Positions 30,312 through 38,838 of a stretch of DNA of 64,000 nucleotides are shown here, one piece after another (the first letter of the stretch is position 1; every line of letters starts with the position of its first letter). This DNA comes from Qipengyuania sp. ABI-127-1 (lineage in GTDB: Bacteria > Pseudomonadota > Alphaproteobacteria > Sphingomonadales > Sphingomonadaceae), in contig JALJCR010000003.1 of the NCBI GenBank assembly GCA_022953095.1, positions 310,001 to 374,000 on the forward strand, in the 5' to 3' direction. A model generated the notes under the pieces. The model saw only the letters and a program-made list of their open reading frames with translations. It searched no databases and was not told where the DNA came from. A program made the translations under genes and the position numbers.

Positions 30312-30325
30312 TTGATCGAGATCAA
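30312..30325. promoter_or_regulatory. FNR/FixK box between regulator and ompW
   Basis: TTGAT-cgag-ATCAA, a perfect box, 35 bp upstream of the regulator ATG (minus strand) and about 97 bp upstream of ompW (plus strand). It could serve both divergent genes. Confidence 0.8.
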
Positions 30326-30421
30326 TGAAGGCCGAATATTCGGCCTCCAAATAGGGCTCAAGCGCTGCAACCATCCTGAGTCGCACGGGGCGACCGCTGC
30401 AGCGCCATGAGGACAAAGACC

Positions 30422-31090
30422 ATGAAGAAGCTGCTTGCAGCCGCTCTCGCCGGTGTAGCGATGATTGCCGCCCCTGCTCAGGCGCAGGACAATGACGGCA
30501 AGATCCAGGTCAAGGTGCTTGGCACCTATGTGGCCCCCGATGGCGAGATCACCGATCTGCGCACCGATATCGTCGGCCTCCCGGCAGGAACGCAGACCGA
30601 AGCGAACGACAACTTCGTGCCCACGCTGGCCATCGAATACTTCGTCAGCCCGAATGTTTCGATCGAAACGATCTGCTGCGTGACCCAGCACGATGTCGAT
30701 GCCGTGTCCGGCCTTCCCGGTGCCGAACTGGTTTCCGACGCCAAGCTGATCCCGGCGACTTTTACCGCGAAGTATCACTTCGACGTCGGCGGCGCGAAGC
30801 CTTATCTCGGTGCGGGCGCCACCTATTTCTGGTGGATCGATGTCGAGCCGGGTGCGGCGACCATCCCGCTGGGTGTCACCGAAACCACTCTGTCGGATGA
30901 ATTTGGCTTCGTTCTCCAGGCTGGCATCGACGTGCCGATCAACGATAGCGGCCTCGGCTTCACCCTCGATGCGAAGCGTTACTTCGTCGACACCACGGCC
31001 CGCTGGTATGCCGGCAATACGCTGGCCATCGAGACCGAGCACAAGCTCGATCCCTGGGTCCTGAGCGCAGGCTTCGCCTACCGCTTCTGA
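30422..31090 (+). CDS. ompW: OmpW-family outer-membrane beta-barrel protein
   Basis: 222 residues: signal peptide (MKKLLAAALAGVAMIAAPAQ-AQ), then alternating strands of a small barrel ending in the aromatic residue F (SAGFAYRF). The motifs KYHFDVGGAKPYLGAGATY and NVSIETICCVTQHD fit OmpW. The FNR box upstream agrees with the FNR control known for enterobacterial ompW. The ATG at 30422 is chosen over an in-frame ATG at 30407 because a GAGGAC site precedes it and the signal peptide then has normal length. Confidence 0.9.
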   Translation: MKKLLAAALAGVAMIAAPAQAQDNDGKIQVKVLGTYVAPDGEITDLRTDIVGLPAGTQTEANDNFVPTLAIEYFVSPNVSIETICCVTQHDVDAVSGLPGAELVSDAKLIPATFTAKYHFDVGGAKPYLGAGATYFWWIDVEPGAATIPLGVTETTLSDEFGFVLQAGIDVPINDSGLGFTLDAKRYFVDTTARWYAGNTLAIETEHKLDPWVLSAGFAYRF

Positions 31091-31110
31091 TCGCAGCGAT
31101 GCGCCAAGGA

Positions 31111-31148
31111 AAAGCGACCTCCGGCGGATAGGCCGGGGGTCGCTTTTT
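31111..31148 (+). terminator. Rho-independent terminator after ompW
   Basis: 15-bp stem, aaagcgacctccggc paired with gccgggggtcgcttt (one G-T pair), 6-nt loop and a T-rich tail. Stands 20 bp after the ompW stop and before tRNA-Gly. Confidence 0.85.
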
Positions 31149-31201
31149 ATGTCCTGCCCATTGACCTGGCGCGCGCCCCAAGCCAATGGCGCCACCACCA
31201 T

Positions 31202-31275
31202 GCGGGTGTAGCTCAATGGTAGAGCAGCAGCTTCCCAAGCTGACGACGAGGGTTCGATTCCCTTCACCCGCTCCA
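31202..31275 (+). tRNA. tRNA-Gly (CCC)
   Basis: 74 nt, with 7-bp acceptor arm GCGGGTG / CACCCGC, D arm, TTCCCAA anticodon loop (anticodon CCC), T-arm GGGTTCGATTCCC, and encoded CCA end. The 3' end is the integration site of the element that follows. Confidence 0.95.
31248..31275. other. attL, tRNA 3' end
   Basis: The last 28 bases of tRNA-Gly. The copy at 52849-52876 matches this stretch at 26 of 28 positions, with the last 17 bases identical. Marks the left boundary of the element. Confidence 0.75.
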
Positions 31276-31342
31276 CAATTCTGAATTAGCCGCAGAAAAC
31301 CGCCGTTCCGGAGGCGGTAGTGCGCACACCTTCACCCATAGT

Positions 31343-31362
31343 TTCTCACACGGCTTCTCACA
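31343..31362 (+). other. Two TTCTCACA motifs near attL
   Basis: TTCTCACA at 31343-31350 and 31355-31362 (12-bp spacing), between attL and the integrase gene. The same octamer occurs twice near attR. Possible arm-type integrase or excisionase sites. Confidence 0.4.
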
Positions 31363-31419
31363 TCACGGCCGTCGCGGCGATGGCCATACCGAACGCGTTC
31401 GGCGTACGAGTTCGCTAGT

Positions 31420-33492
31420 ATGCGGCAGAACAGCTACCTTGTTCGCCGCGGCGCGCGATATCACTTCCGCCGCAGAAATCCGGCCGTTTTCCCTTGCAAC
31501 CGTCCTATAAGTATCGCGCTGGGCACAGCTGACCCGGTCGAGGCGCGTCGCCTTGTCCGTAGGCTGGCCGCGAGATGGGACGAGTTACTTATGTTGATGA
31601 TGCCGAAAATCGAGCGCGGTCATCTGACGATTGATGAACAGGAAGCTCTCTTCCGAAAAGGGCTGAAGGATGAGCTCGCAAGAGCGACCGCGCATTTCAC
31701 GGCCCCCATCGGTGCCGAACAACCTCACGCAGGGACGCACAAGATCATGGAAGCGGCCTATCGCATCGTGGCCCGAGTGCCACATGATGCCGCTGTCATC
31801 AATCTAGAGACCTTCGAAGCCGAGGTTGACGACAGCTGGACAGAGAATGAAATCCTGTTGCTCTGGAAGACGCTGCATATGCTCGTCACGCCGATGAGCA
31901 TTAGTCGCACCGAAGCATTGGAGGCGGTGGGCGACCTAGGTGGTCCGCTCAACGATGGCACAGCGAAGGAAGCACGTGCACAGCTGTTGCGTGGACATGC
32001 CGAAGCGCACCGCCGTGCATCCCTGATTGACAGCGACGAGGTGAGATCATCTGGCCGGGGGATCGTGGCTCTTCTCGATGACGACATCATCGGGCGGGCT
32101 TGGTCGGCTCAGAGTAAGCCTGGTAAGCCAGACGACTGTGCCGGTGAAGCCGTAAGGCCGGATGCCCCATCTATGACCGAGCCGGTGCAGGATAGCATCT
32201 ACGCGTTCCCGAGCGATCTACGCTTCAGCGAGGTGATGAAGGACGTTCTTGCGGAGCTGATGGAAGAAAAGGGGTGGGAGAAAGACAATGGCCAGCGCGA
32301 AGCGGTATGTGAACGTGCCGCATGGATATGCGGTGATAAACGGTTAAAGGACTGGAGCGCGGCCGATGCGAAATACTTTGCAAAAACCGTCGCCAGATTC
32401 CCCAACAAATTTTCGTGGGGTAAGCTGAACAAATCAGGGGCAATGGCCGTCCCATTCTGCGAGGATGCCATTCCCTCAAACAAGGGAATGAAGCGCAGCC
32501 CGAGGACAATAAACCGCGACCTGAGCATTCTCCAGAACGTGTCGAAACGGCTGGCCAAAACGCACTGGCGCCTGAAATACGGCGACAGGCTCGAAGTTGA
32601 TTTTCTCGAGTATACGATCCGAGTCGAGGACGACCCCGAAAATCCCGATCGGATGCCATGGACGCCAGACCATCTGAAAACGCTTTACTCGCTGCCTCTT
32701 TGGCAGGGTGGCGGCGGAAGCATTGAACGTCTCAAGCCCAGCGGCCGGCCGATGGTTTACATGGACGCGGCATACTGGCTCCCGCTCATCGCGACTTATA
32801 CGGGCATCTGTCGCGAAGAAGGCTCCGGGCTCGAAATCGATGACTTCAATTTCGCTTGCGAGGTGCCTTACCTAGTCGTGAAGAAGAACAGCCTTCGCCG
32901 CCTGAAGACTATGGCACGCGCCCGGGTGATGCCGTTGCATCCTCAGCTTCTTGAGCTGGGATTGCAGAGATACGTCGAGGCAATCGCGAAGGAACAGGGT
33001 CATCAGGTGGGCACATGCACCCCGATTTTCCCTGAGCTCTGGTGCAAAGAGGCAAAGTATCGCGGTGACGGCAAGAAGGTGCCTGCGATCGGCGGTCGCA
33101 GGTTCTATGCCATCGCATGGCGGTATATTGCCGACGCCACTCATGGCGTAATGCCGCTGCCCGAAACGAGCGATGGCAAGAAGGCTGACTTCCACTCGCA
33201 GCGGACTTACAATCACAGTGTTCTCGCTTCGCCGACCGTAGCGCAGAAGATCCTCGATATGCATATGGGCCATACGTCTCAGGGGACCGGGCAGAAGAAA
33301 TACAACCGGCGCGCTCTGGCGCTGGGAGAGGTCAAGGAGCTGCGTGAGCGCCTAGACGTGATGGTGCGCGAAATGCCCAACGTGACGTCACATATACCGC
33401 GGCAAACGAACATTAGTCTGCTGCCCCTCAGAAAGCGCTCGCGCGTTGGATCTGCTCCCGGCCGCGATGCACAGCGAAAATTTTGTCAGTAG
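31420..33492 (+). CDS. Tyrosine recombinase (integrase) with DUF6538-type N-terminus
   Basis: 690 residues. The N-terminus MRQNSYLVRRGARYHFRRR fits DUF6538, commonly joined to phage-type integrases. Catalytic residues are in the C-terminal third: Arg in TGICREEGSGL (near residue 464), HSQR (near 591-594), the HMGH block (about 615), and the nucleophile Tyr in KKYNRR (about 627). Longer than classic phage integrases (350-450 residues) because of a central insertion. Placed 144 bp after attL and reading away from the tRNA, as usual for tRNA-targeted elements. About 60 residues follow the catalytic Tyr. Confidence 0.9.
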   Translation: MRQNSYLVRRGARYHFRRRNPAVFPCNRPISIALGTADPVEARRLVRRLAARWDELLMLMMPKIERGHLTIDEQEALFRKGLKDELARATAHFTAPIGAEQPHAGTHKIMEAAYRIVARVPHDAAVINLETFEAEVDDSWTENEILLLWKTLHMLVTPMSISRTEALEAVGDLGGPLNDGTAKEARAQLLRGHAEAHRRASLIDSDEVRSSGRGIVALLDDDIIGRAWSAQSKPGKPDDCAGEAVRPDAPSMTEPVQDSIYAFPSDLRFSEVMKDVLAELMEEKGWEKDNGQREAVCERAAWICGDKRLKDWSAADAKYFAKTVARFPNKFSWGKLNKSGAMAVPFCEDAIPSNKGMKRSPRTINRDLSILQNVSKRLAKTHWRLKYGDRLEVDFLEYTIRVEDDPENPDRMPWTPDHLKTLYSLPLWQGGGGSIERLKPSGRPMVYMDAAYWLPLIATYTGICREEGSGLEIDDFNFACEVPYLVVKKNSLRRLKTMARARVMPLHPQLLELGLQRYVEAIAKEQGHQVGTCTPIFPELWCKEAKYRGDGKKVPAIGGRRFYAIAWRYIADATHGVMPLPETSDGKKADFHSQRTYNHSVLASPTVAQKILDMHMGHTSQGTGQKKYNRRALALGEVKELRERLDVMVREMPNVTSHIPRQTNISLLPLRKRSRVGSAPGRDAQRKFCQ

Positions 33493-33779
33493 TTCTACAG
33501 ACCTAGGCGGAGAAAAAATACGGTCGCAACGCCGAGAACAAGAACAGTCATACATTCCAGCTAAGGCAATCCTGTCTGGCGGACTTGTGATGTCGCAGAA
33601 TTGAATTGATAATGCTCAAGGACCGTCGTGCCGACGCGCATTCAGGCAGCGGTGGGACATGGATCACGGCTTCGAGACGTCGAGGCGGTTCTGGAACGCT
33701 AGACGGCTGACCGGGGATCAATTCCTCCACGTCCTGCCTTCAGTGCGAAAACGTAACCCTGTGACGCACAGTGCCTAAC

Positions 33780-33821
33780 TGCGCCGGGCCGATAAAGTCC
33801 GAATTTTTCCGGCCCGGCGCA
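33780..33821. terminator. Strong hairpin in the gap between the integrase and exonuclease genes
   Basis: Perfect 12-bp stem, tgcgccgggccg / cggcccggcgca, with an 18-nt loop. It lies 15 bp after the minus-strand exonuclease stop; no T-run is seen on the minus strand. The rest of the 343-bp gap 33493-33835 holds no gene I can support. Confidence 0.45.
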
Positions 33822-33835
33822 AACGAGGATAACGT

Positions 33836-34591
33836 TTAAGCAGCGTTAGCTAAGCCGACGGCGATCCTGCCGTGCAATTCATTGGCGTATGATTGCAAAC
33901 CGGCAGCAAGCTTATGGTCCGGGCGTCGTCGCAAGAACCCTTCCACCAACGTCATGATGGCAGTCTCGAGACTCAGGCCATTCGTGCCCTGGGCGGCCAG
34001 CCACCCAATCTTCGCGATGGCGAGCAGAAGACAGTCCAGCTCGACATGATCGCGCACGTTCTGCCAGGCTCCATCGCTGGCCGGCCGCGGGACAGTGGAC
34101 TTCGCCGCGACCAGATCGAACGGCACGCCCATGCGCAGCAATAGCTGGCTGAGATGGGTCCAGGTCCGGCCACCTCCTTTCAGTTGCAGCGCAAGGTCGA
34201 GGTGGGGTCGTGGGCCTCGTCTGCCGGGCTGATCGACCAGCTGCGGAGGCAGGCGCAGTCCGTGAGAAATTCCGGCCAGAAGAAGAACCGGCACGTCAAC
34301 CGCCAGACCGCCAAAGGTAACGATCGGCTTGTTTTCGTGCGCACGCAGGTAGTCGAATATTTTTCGGACCACACCTTTTTCGCTGCCCCAGTCGCGTTCA
34401 CTCCAGCTGCCGATCTCGCCAGTACTCACCCGGCCATCTTCGTCGATGGTGAACTGGAAGACGGCCGCCGCCATGACCTTCTTCACGGCAACCGCATGTC
34501 GCTGCGATTTGGGATCCATTGCCTTGTGTAGTTCATGCAGGTCCCGGTCCCAGTAAAATTCCGCGTCGAGCGCGATGAACGTTTTTGCCAT
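33836..34591 (-). CDS. Predicted 3'-5' exonuclease of the PolB-like/DEDD fold
   Basis: 251 residues. The acidic motifs of the DEDD exonucleases appear in order: FIALDAEFYWD (D and E), IVTFGGLAVDVPVL (Exo II-like with D), HLDLALQL, and RDHVELDCLLLAIAKI (Exo III-like Ds). This matches predicted 3'-5' exonucleases related to the PolB proofreading domain. Start ATG 34591 has an AGGAA site 9 nt upstream; an earlier ATG would add an unrelated stretch. Fourth and last of a codirectional minus-strand group. Confidence 0.7.
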   Translation of the reverse strand: MAKTFIALDAEFYWDRDLHELHKAMDPKSQRHAVAVKKVMAAAVFQFTIDEDGRVSTGEIGSWSERDWGSEKGVVRKIFDYLRAHENKPIVTFGGLAVDVPVLLLAGISHGLRLPPQLVDQPGRRGPRPHLDLALQLKGGGRTWTHLSQLLLRMGVPFDLVAAKSTVPRPASDGAWQNVRDHVELDCLLLAIAKIGWLAAQGTNGLSLETAIMTLVEGFLRRRPDHKLAAGLQSYANELHGRIAVGLANAA

Positions 34592-34633
34592 TGTGCTTTT
34601 CCTTTCTCTAGCTGTTCGTATCTTCACGCTTCG

Positions 34634-35218
34634 TCAGAAGGAAAGCGGGCGGGCCCGCTCAATTTCTCGCCATGCCTGCCAAGCGGCGGCGAACGATTTG
34701 GACTGAAGCGGTGAGCACTGGGACCACAGGAATGCTGCCCACAGGCACTGCGCTTCGTCCGGCGCCCTGCGCGATCGTGACAGGACGTTCGAGCCGGGAC
34801 CGGCTCGCTCGATCCGGTATGCTGCCGCAATCTCTTCCAGCACGCTGTTCGCGCATTCCAGCGGCATGATGTCGAGGTCTGGGCGGCTCCGCTGAAGCAG
34901 TTGCAGGTCAGCCGGCGGGAGGGGGCCGCCACTTGCAAACGCGTGTCGGAAGTAATGCTGCGGCGTGCGGGACGCGCGCGAGATTACGGTCGCTCCTTTC
35001 GGAATGCGCTTGGTCAGTCCGGCCAGAATGTCGGCCCGGTTTGCATTCCGGTCGAAGGCGCGGTGATCGATGGCGAACCGCGCTCCGCTTTTTTGCTCAC
35101 GTGTCACGGTGAAGAGTGAGGTCGAACGGATAGCGGAGCGCGGACTGTTTTCGCCGGGATCGCGGATGATGGCGAGCGAACACAGCATCCGCGGATGGCG
35201 CATGTGGGACTGTGGCAT
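34634..35218 (-). CDS. Uncharacterised protein of the exonuclease group
   Basis: 194 residues, not recognised. Preceded by an AGGAA site at the same spacing as its neighbours, which supports the ATG at 35218. Composition is mixed alpha/beta with DILAGLTKRIPKGATVI and a late APDEAQCLWAAFLWSQ. These recall the Exo II and Exo III regions of the flanking exonucleases but lack clear acidic catalytic sets. A degenerate or very divergent member of that fold is possible; this is a guess. Confidence 0.55.
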   Translation of the reverse strand: MPQSHMRHPRMLCSLAIIRDPGENSPRSAIRSTSLFTVTREQKSGARFAIDHRAFDRNANRADILAGLTKRIPKGATVISRASRTPQHYFRHAFASGGPLPPADLQLLQRSRPDLDIMPLECANSVLEEIAAAYRIERAGPGSNVLSRSRRAPDEAQCLWAAFLWSQCSPLQSKSFAAAWQAWREIERARPLSF

Positions 35219-35307
35219 GATAGATTCCTGTTCTGCAAAACGAGACAGGCGGCGCCTCCGGGTGGAGACGACGCCTGCTTGAGTGATGATGGTTGGAGTG
35301 AAGCCGG

Positions 35308-35847
35308 TCAGGCCATGAAGTCGGCGAAGGCCTGCGCATCGGTGAACAGGCTGAAATAGCTGGCTTGCCACTGCTCAGGATCGACATCGACCGTGCTCAT
35401 CGCTGCACGGATGTCAGCCCATGCGCGTTCGACGCCGCGCTCGACCTTCGCACGCGATGGCACAGCGCAGGATCGCAGCACGCACCGCTTATCGAGGCGG
35501 AACGCTTGGCGCAGATCCGTGGTGACGAGCATGATCGGTTTGCTACGGCTCAGGCGGCAGGGCTCGACCTGCATGATCTGCGCGCCATCCCTCGTCCGGT
35601 AAATTAGCGCGAGGCCGCCGCAGATGCTGGTCTGGTCATTGGCGAACATGGCCAGCAGGGAGTCTTGCCTTGCCTGTATCGTGGCCCGGGCGACCACTTG
35701 AAGCGCGGGTTCGGATGGATAGTCCATGGTGCCGATTGTCAGCGCATCGGTGCCAGCGCCAGGGTCAGTGGGCAGACCCAGCGCTTGCGACAGGGCACAG
35801 GTCAGCGGCTGGCGGGGGCATGCCCCGCCGATATCGAGATCGATCAT
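35308..35847 (-). CDS. Hypothetical protein
   Basis: 179 residues, no recognised domain. Strand-rich middle (ICGGLALIYRTRDGAQIMQV, then PIMLVTTDLRQAF) and a helical C-terminus with AWADIRAAMS. The ATG at 35847 is preceded by AAGGAA, the same type of ribosome site as the two neighbours. It lies 99 bp from the upstream exonuclease gene and 89 bp before the next gene. Confidence 0.55.
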   Translation of the reverse strand: MIDLDIGGACPRQPLTCALSQALGLPTDPGAGTDALTIGTMDYPSEPALQVVARATIQARQDSLLAMFANDQTSICGGLALIYRTRDGAQIMQVEPCRLSRSKPIMLVTTDLRQAFRLDKRCVLRSCAVPSRAKVERGVERAWADIRAAMSTVDVDPEQWQASYFSLFTDAQAFADFMA

Positions 35848-35946
35848 TCGTCATTCCTTGTTGTGTGGTTGGCGGCCTGTTGGCCGGAGCCTTTTTCCGT
35901 TCAGCCGGATGGCTCACATTCCTTGCCTTCTTGAGGTCTACGCCTC

Positions 35947-36834
35947 TCAAGCCGGGGTCCAGGTCGTATGGAAGCGATACCGCTCGCTTGCTGGCAGCGG
36001 AACGATCACCGGTTCCTTCCCGATGGTCGACACGTACCAGTCGAGCTCGGCCTGATAGGCTTCGGCGCGCACGTGTTTGTGCCACAGATCGTGCAGCCTT
36101 CCCCACGCCCAGCGATAACGCTGGTCACGCAGATCGTGGCGGTATCCGTAAGGCGCACCCTGCGCCTCGAACCGCCAGGCTGGTGCCTTCATTGACGCCA
36201 GAGTCTTGGCCATGATGGTCTCGCCATCGTCGCAGACGTGATCGAGCAGTTGGATTAGCGCGAGGACGTCATCCTTCGCTCGATGAACTCGCGGCATGTA
36301 GTAGCCGGCCTGGTTGAGCAGGTAGCCTTGCGGTCCCGGCTCAAACGTAATCTCACGCCACGGCACATCCGCCATCGCGCAGCCCCACGGCACTGCCACG
36401 TGGCGGTTGATCATCTTTTCGAGGAAGGGCCTGTCGAACCCCGCGTTGTATGCGATTACACCTTCGCAGGATGCCAGTATCTTTGTGACCTGTTCCTCGT
36501 CGATCGACCGCCCGTCCAAATCCTGGTCGGTCAGCCCGGTCAGTTCGGCAATTTCCGCTGTCAGTGGATGGCCGGGATCTATCAGTCCGCTCCTGACGAC
36601 TTCTACAGCGACAATCCGTCCGACTTCGTTCACCAGCACGATCGCCACGCACAGTTCGATGATCTGGTGGCGCTCGACCGCAAGGCCGGTGGTTTCGCAG
36701 TCGATAACGGCCACACGCCGGACTGCCTCTCCTTCTGCTGCTGTGCGGGGCCAGTCGTTGCGGCCGCGGATTGGGTGAAGCACACGCCTGTCGTCATTGC
36801 CGGTCTCTTCCGACTGTTCATTCAGATTGTTCAT
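35947..36834 (-). CDS. DnaQ-like (DEDDh) 3'-5' exonuclease
   Basis: 295 residues. The exonuclease motifs are clear: VIDCETTGL (Exo I), VIAYNAGFDRPFLE (Exo II), and HRAKDDVLALIQLL (Exo III with the HxxxxD). A 90-residue C-terminal extension follows. This is the DnaQ/epsilon fold used for proofreading or DNA/RNA trimming. First gene of the four-gene minus-strand group. The start could be as late as residue 40, just before the first motif, but ATG 36834 fits the ORF. Confidence 0.85.
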   Translation of the reverse strand: MNNLNEQSEETGNDDRRVLHPIRGRNDWPRTAAEGEAVRRVAVIDCETTGLAVERHQIIELCVAIVLVNEVGRIVAVEVVRSGLIDPGHPLTAEIAELTGLTDQDLDGRSIDEEQVTKILASCEGVIAYNAGFDRPFLEKMINRHVAVPWGCAMADVPWREITFEPGPQGYLLNQAGYYMPRVHRAKDDVLALIQLLDHVCDDGETIMAKTLASMKAPAWRFEAQGAPYGYRHDLRDQRYRWAWGRLHDLWHKHVRAEAYQAELDWYVSTIGKEPVIVPLPASERYRFHTTWTPA

Positions 36835-37171
36835 TTTTTGCCTCGTGTCATGAGGCCGGCCGAAGGGCTTTTCCCCTCATCCTACCGACCTCGAACAGCG
36901 ACGCTGGCCGGACGGACTTTTCCTAGTGTGGTGGCAAATGCAGGCAGTCGAAAGTCAAGATTTGCGTAACTGCTTCGCACCTGATTTCCGGTCATCCTGT
37001 AAATTGATCGACGCGCCCTAAAGCTGACGTCGGAACAGGACGCTCGACTTGGTCGCGAATGATGAGGAAGATGATCTTATGCGCTGACTGGAAAACATCA
37101 TCACTTCGCTCATGAAGAGAAACGCCGGAACCGGTTAGGCAAGTCACCGATGCGCTACTCTGCACTTACTA
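36835..37171. other. 337-bp gene-free stretch
   Basis: Between the DnaQ-like gene and the metalloprotease gene. No ORF, tRNA or strong hairpin that I can support. Probably holds the promoter of the exonuclease group and the 3' end of the neighbouring operon. Confidence 0.4.
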
Positions 37172-38341
37172 CTAGATAGAAGGTGGGTCGATTAGATTGC
37201 ACGTATCACACTCGATCCCATAATATTGTCGGAACTGGTGCTTGGCCAGCGCGATGAGAGCGGCATTGTCGCTTTTCCCGGTGAGCCATTTGAAGTCGTA
37301 GCGGAACGGCCCCGGTTGCAGGGTCCATTGTAGCGCCAGATCGTACACGAGCATGCCAGTGAAGAAGGTCTGCACGAGCATTTTGATGTTCTGATCGCTG
37401 CGGCCGGACATCGCGCGCGGATAAATCTGCTCAGTATCCGCTCGGTCCTGAAAGAGGGACAGATGATCCACAAAAAGGGCGCTCTCCTCTGGTGTCACCT
37501 TATCGCCGGCCAGCCACATACCGGGCCAGCAGAAGAATTCAGGTCGCTTCAGCTTGTCGCGACAGAAAGAGATATAATGCGCGACCATGACTCGCACCGG
37601 CGTGTTGACGGCCTGGAAGCCGAATGTGCGATGCTCCTCCATCAACGCATCGACCGGACCACCATCTCCGAGAAGACTGACGACCGCTTCAAGGGCCGCA
37701 CGCGGATGGTCATAGCCGCAACGGTCGGTCAGCCGAGTCGCGATATCATTATATTCGAGGGCGGAGTAGGTCTGCACGCCCTTCGCAAGTTCCGGCGCCT
37801 CCGCCGCAGCGAGGCACAGAAGCGTGAAACGGGCGCCGACATCCACGTCGCTGATGAGGTCGTCGAAACGCTCGATATCCAGCGGAAAACCACGCGTAGG
37901 GTTAATCGCCAGATCGCAGATCAAAAGGAAGAGACCGACCAGTGGGTCGTCGTAGCGTTCCGGCCATTGCGTGACCGTCAACTTGAGGAACAGCTCGAAG
38001 GCATCCCGGTAGAGCGGTGCGAAATAGCCTTCGTCACGATAGGTCTGAAGCAGTTCCGGGCCGCCGGCCGACGCCAGAAACTGGATCTGACAAAAGCGGG
38101 CCTGGCCTTCAAAGATGTGCCGAAGGCCGATTTCCGCGTAGGGCGGCCGCGGACCATAAGGAAAGCCTTCGCTGCGCTCGGCATGCAGGCGACGGGTTTC
38201 CGCATCCCAGCTCTCAGGATTGGGGAATTGGCCGTCAGCGAAGTCGCACGAGCGGTTGATGGCGCTGACGGTGTCGCCATAGGCCTTGAGATAGCTGTGT
38301 CCTACACCGAGGAAGAACGGCGAGCGCTCATGCTCCAGCAC
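37172..38341 (-). CDS. C-terminal part of the interrupted metalloprotease gene
   Basis: 389 residues if translation restarts at the GTG at 38341. Its frame is identical to that of the N-terminal part, separated only by TAA and nine codons. The region with HIFEGQAR (Glu78 of this part) resembles the third-ligand segment of HExxH...E peptidases. The rest is helical with no recognised domain. No ribosome site is obvious before the GTG, so independent translation is uncertain. Confidence 0.55.
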   Translation of the reverse strand: MLEHERSPFFLGVGHSYLKAYGDTVSAINRSCDFADGQFPNPESWDAETRRLHAERSEGFPYGPRPPYAEIGLRHIFEGQARFCQIQFLASAGGPELLQTYRDEGYFAPLYRDAFELFLKLTVTQWPERYDDPLVGLFLLICDLAINPTRGFPLDIERFDDLISDVDVGARFTLLCLAAAEAPELAKGVQTYSALEYNDIATRLTDRCGYDHPRAALEAVVSLLGDGGPVDALMEEHRTFGFQAVNTPVRVMVAHYISFCRDKLKRPEFFCWPGMWLAGDKVTPEESALFVDHLSLFQDRADTEQIYPRAMSGRSDQNIKMLVQTFFTGMLVYDLALQWTLQPGPFRYDFKWLTGKSDNAALIALAKHQFRQYYGIECDTCNLIDPPSI

Positions 38342-38368
38342 CGACTTGGGAAAGAAAGCGAGCTGCTT

Positions 38369-38827
38369 TTAGTAATTGATATCGAGTGCGTTGTTAACGG
38401 CGACGTTGCCGGCAACGAGTCCTGGATCGAGTGGCGACGTGCCGTCGATCAAAGCGCGATCTGCCCATGCCTTGACCGGCTTCACGGCGCCTACCTCGCG
38501 CGCAAAATCTGCGAGGAAGCCCATGCTGCTGTACACCTGCGCAGGATAGGCTAGGCTCAGGATCAGGCCTGCCGTCGAGCCCACATGCTGCCACCAGTGG
38601 ATCGTTTCATGCAGATACGTGGAATAGGCCTGATACAATTCGGCCGTGTCATAGCCGTCTGTTTCCTGCCGGGTGATGGCATCGACCAGCTCGTGCGTAC
38701 GGGGGCTCAAGCGCAGAACGAAATGCTCCGTCGTGTATGTGCCGAGCGCATTGATGGTCGCCTCGAATACCGATTGATCGCTACTGGGATTGAGCAGTGT
38801 CGGGTCCAATTCGGAAAACCGAAGCAT
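38369..38827 (-). CDS. N-terminal part of the interrupted metalloprotease gene
   Basis: 152 residues starting at MLRFSELDPTLL (AAGGA site 8 nt before). Contains YLHETIHWWQHVGSTAGL, an HExxH motif at residues 73-77 on a predicted helix, as in zinc-dependent peptidases. Ends after NNALDINY at a TAA. An earlier ATG (38881) would overlap the end of the PD-(D/E)XK gene and is less likely. Alone it would lack the third zinc ligand. Confidence 0.65.
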   Translation of the reverse strand: MLRFSELDPTLLNPSSDQSVFEATINALGTYTTEHFVLRLSPRTHELVDAITRQETDGYDTAELYQAYSTYLHETIHWWQHVGSTAGLILSLAYPAQVYSSMGFLADFAREVGAVKPVKAWADRALIDGTSPLDPGLVAGNVAVNNALDINY

Positions 38828-38838
38828 CGGGCTAATCC

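Larger units (their letters stand above)
37172..38827 (-). pseudogene. HExxH metalloprotease gene interrupted by an in-frame TAA
   Basis: One continuous reading frame of 552 codons broken by a single TAA at 38369-38371; the frame before and after is the same. The first 152 codons contain the HETIH zinc-binding motif, and the part after the stop has EIGLRHIFEGQAR, which could supply the third (glutamate) ligand. That distribution makes sense only if the two parts are one protein. The interrupted gene is the third of the tight minus-strand operon, 11 bp after the PD-(D/E)XK gene. Either a nonsense mutation, a read-through case or a base error; see the separate parts. Confidence 0.7.

Noticed and set aside
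36283-36969. Plus-strand frame opposite the DnaQ-like gene
   Set aside because: The minus-strand gene has all three exonuclease motifs; this frame is its shadow.
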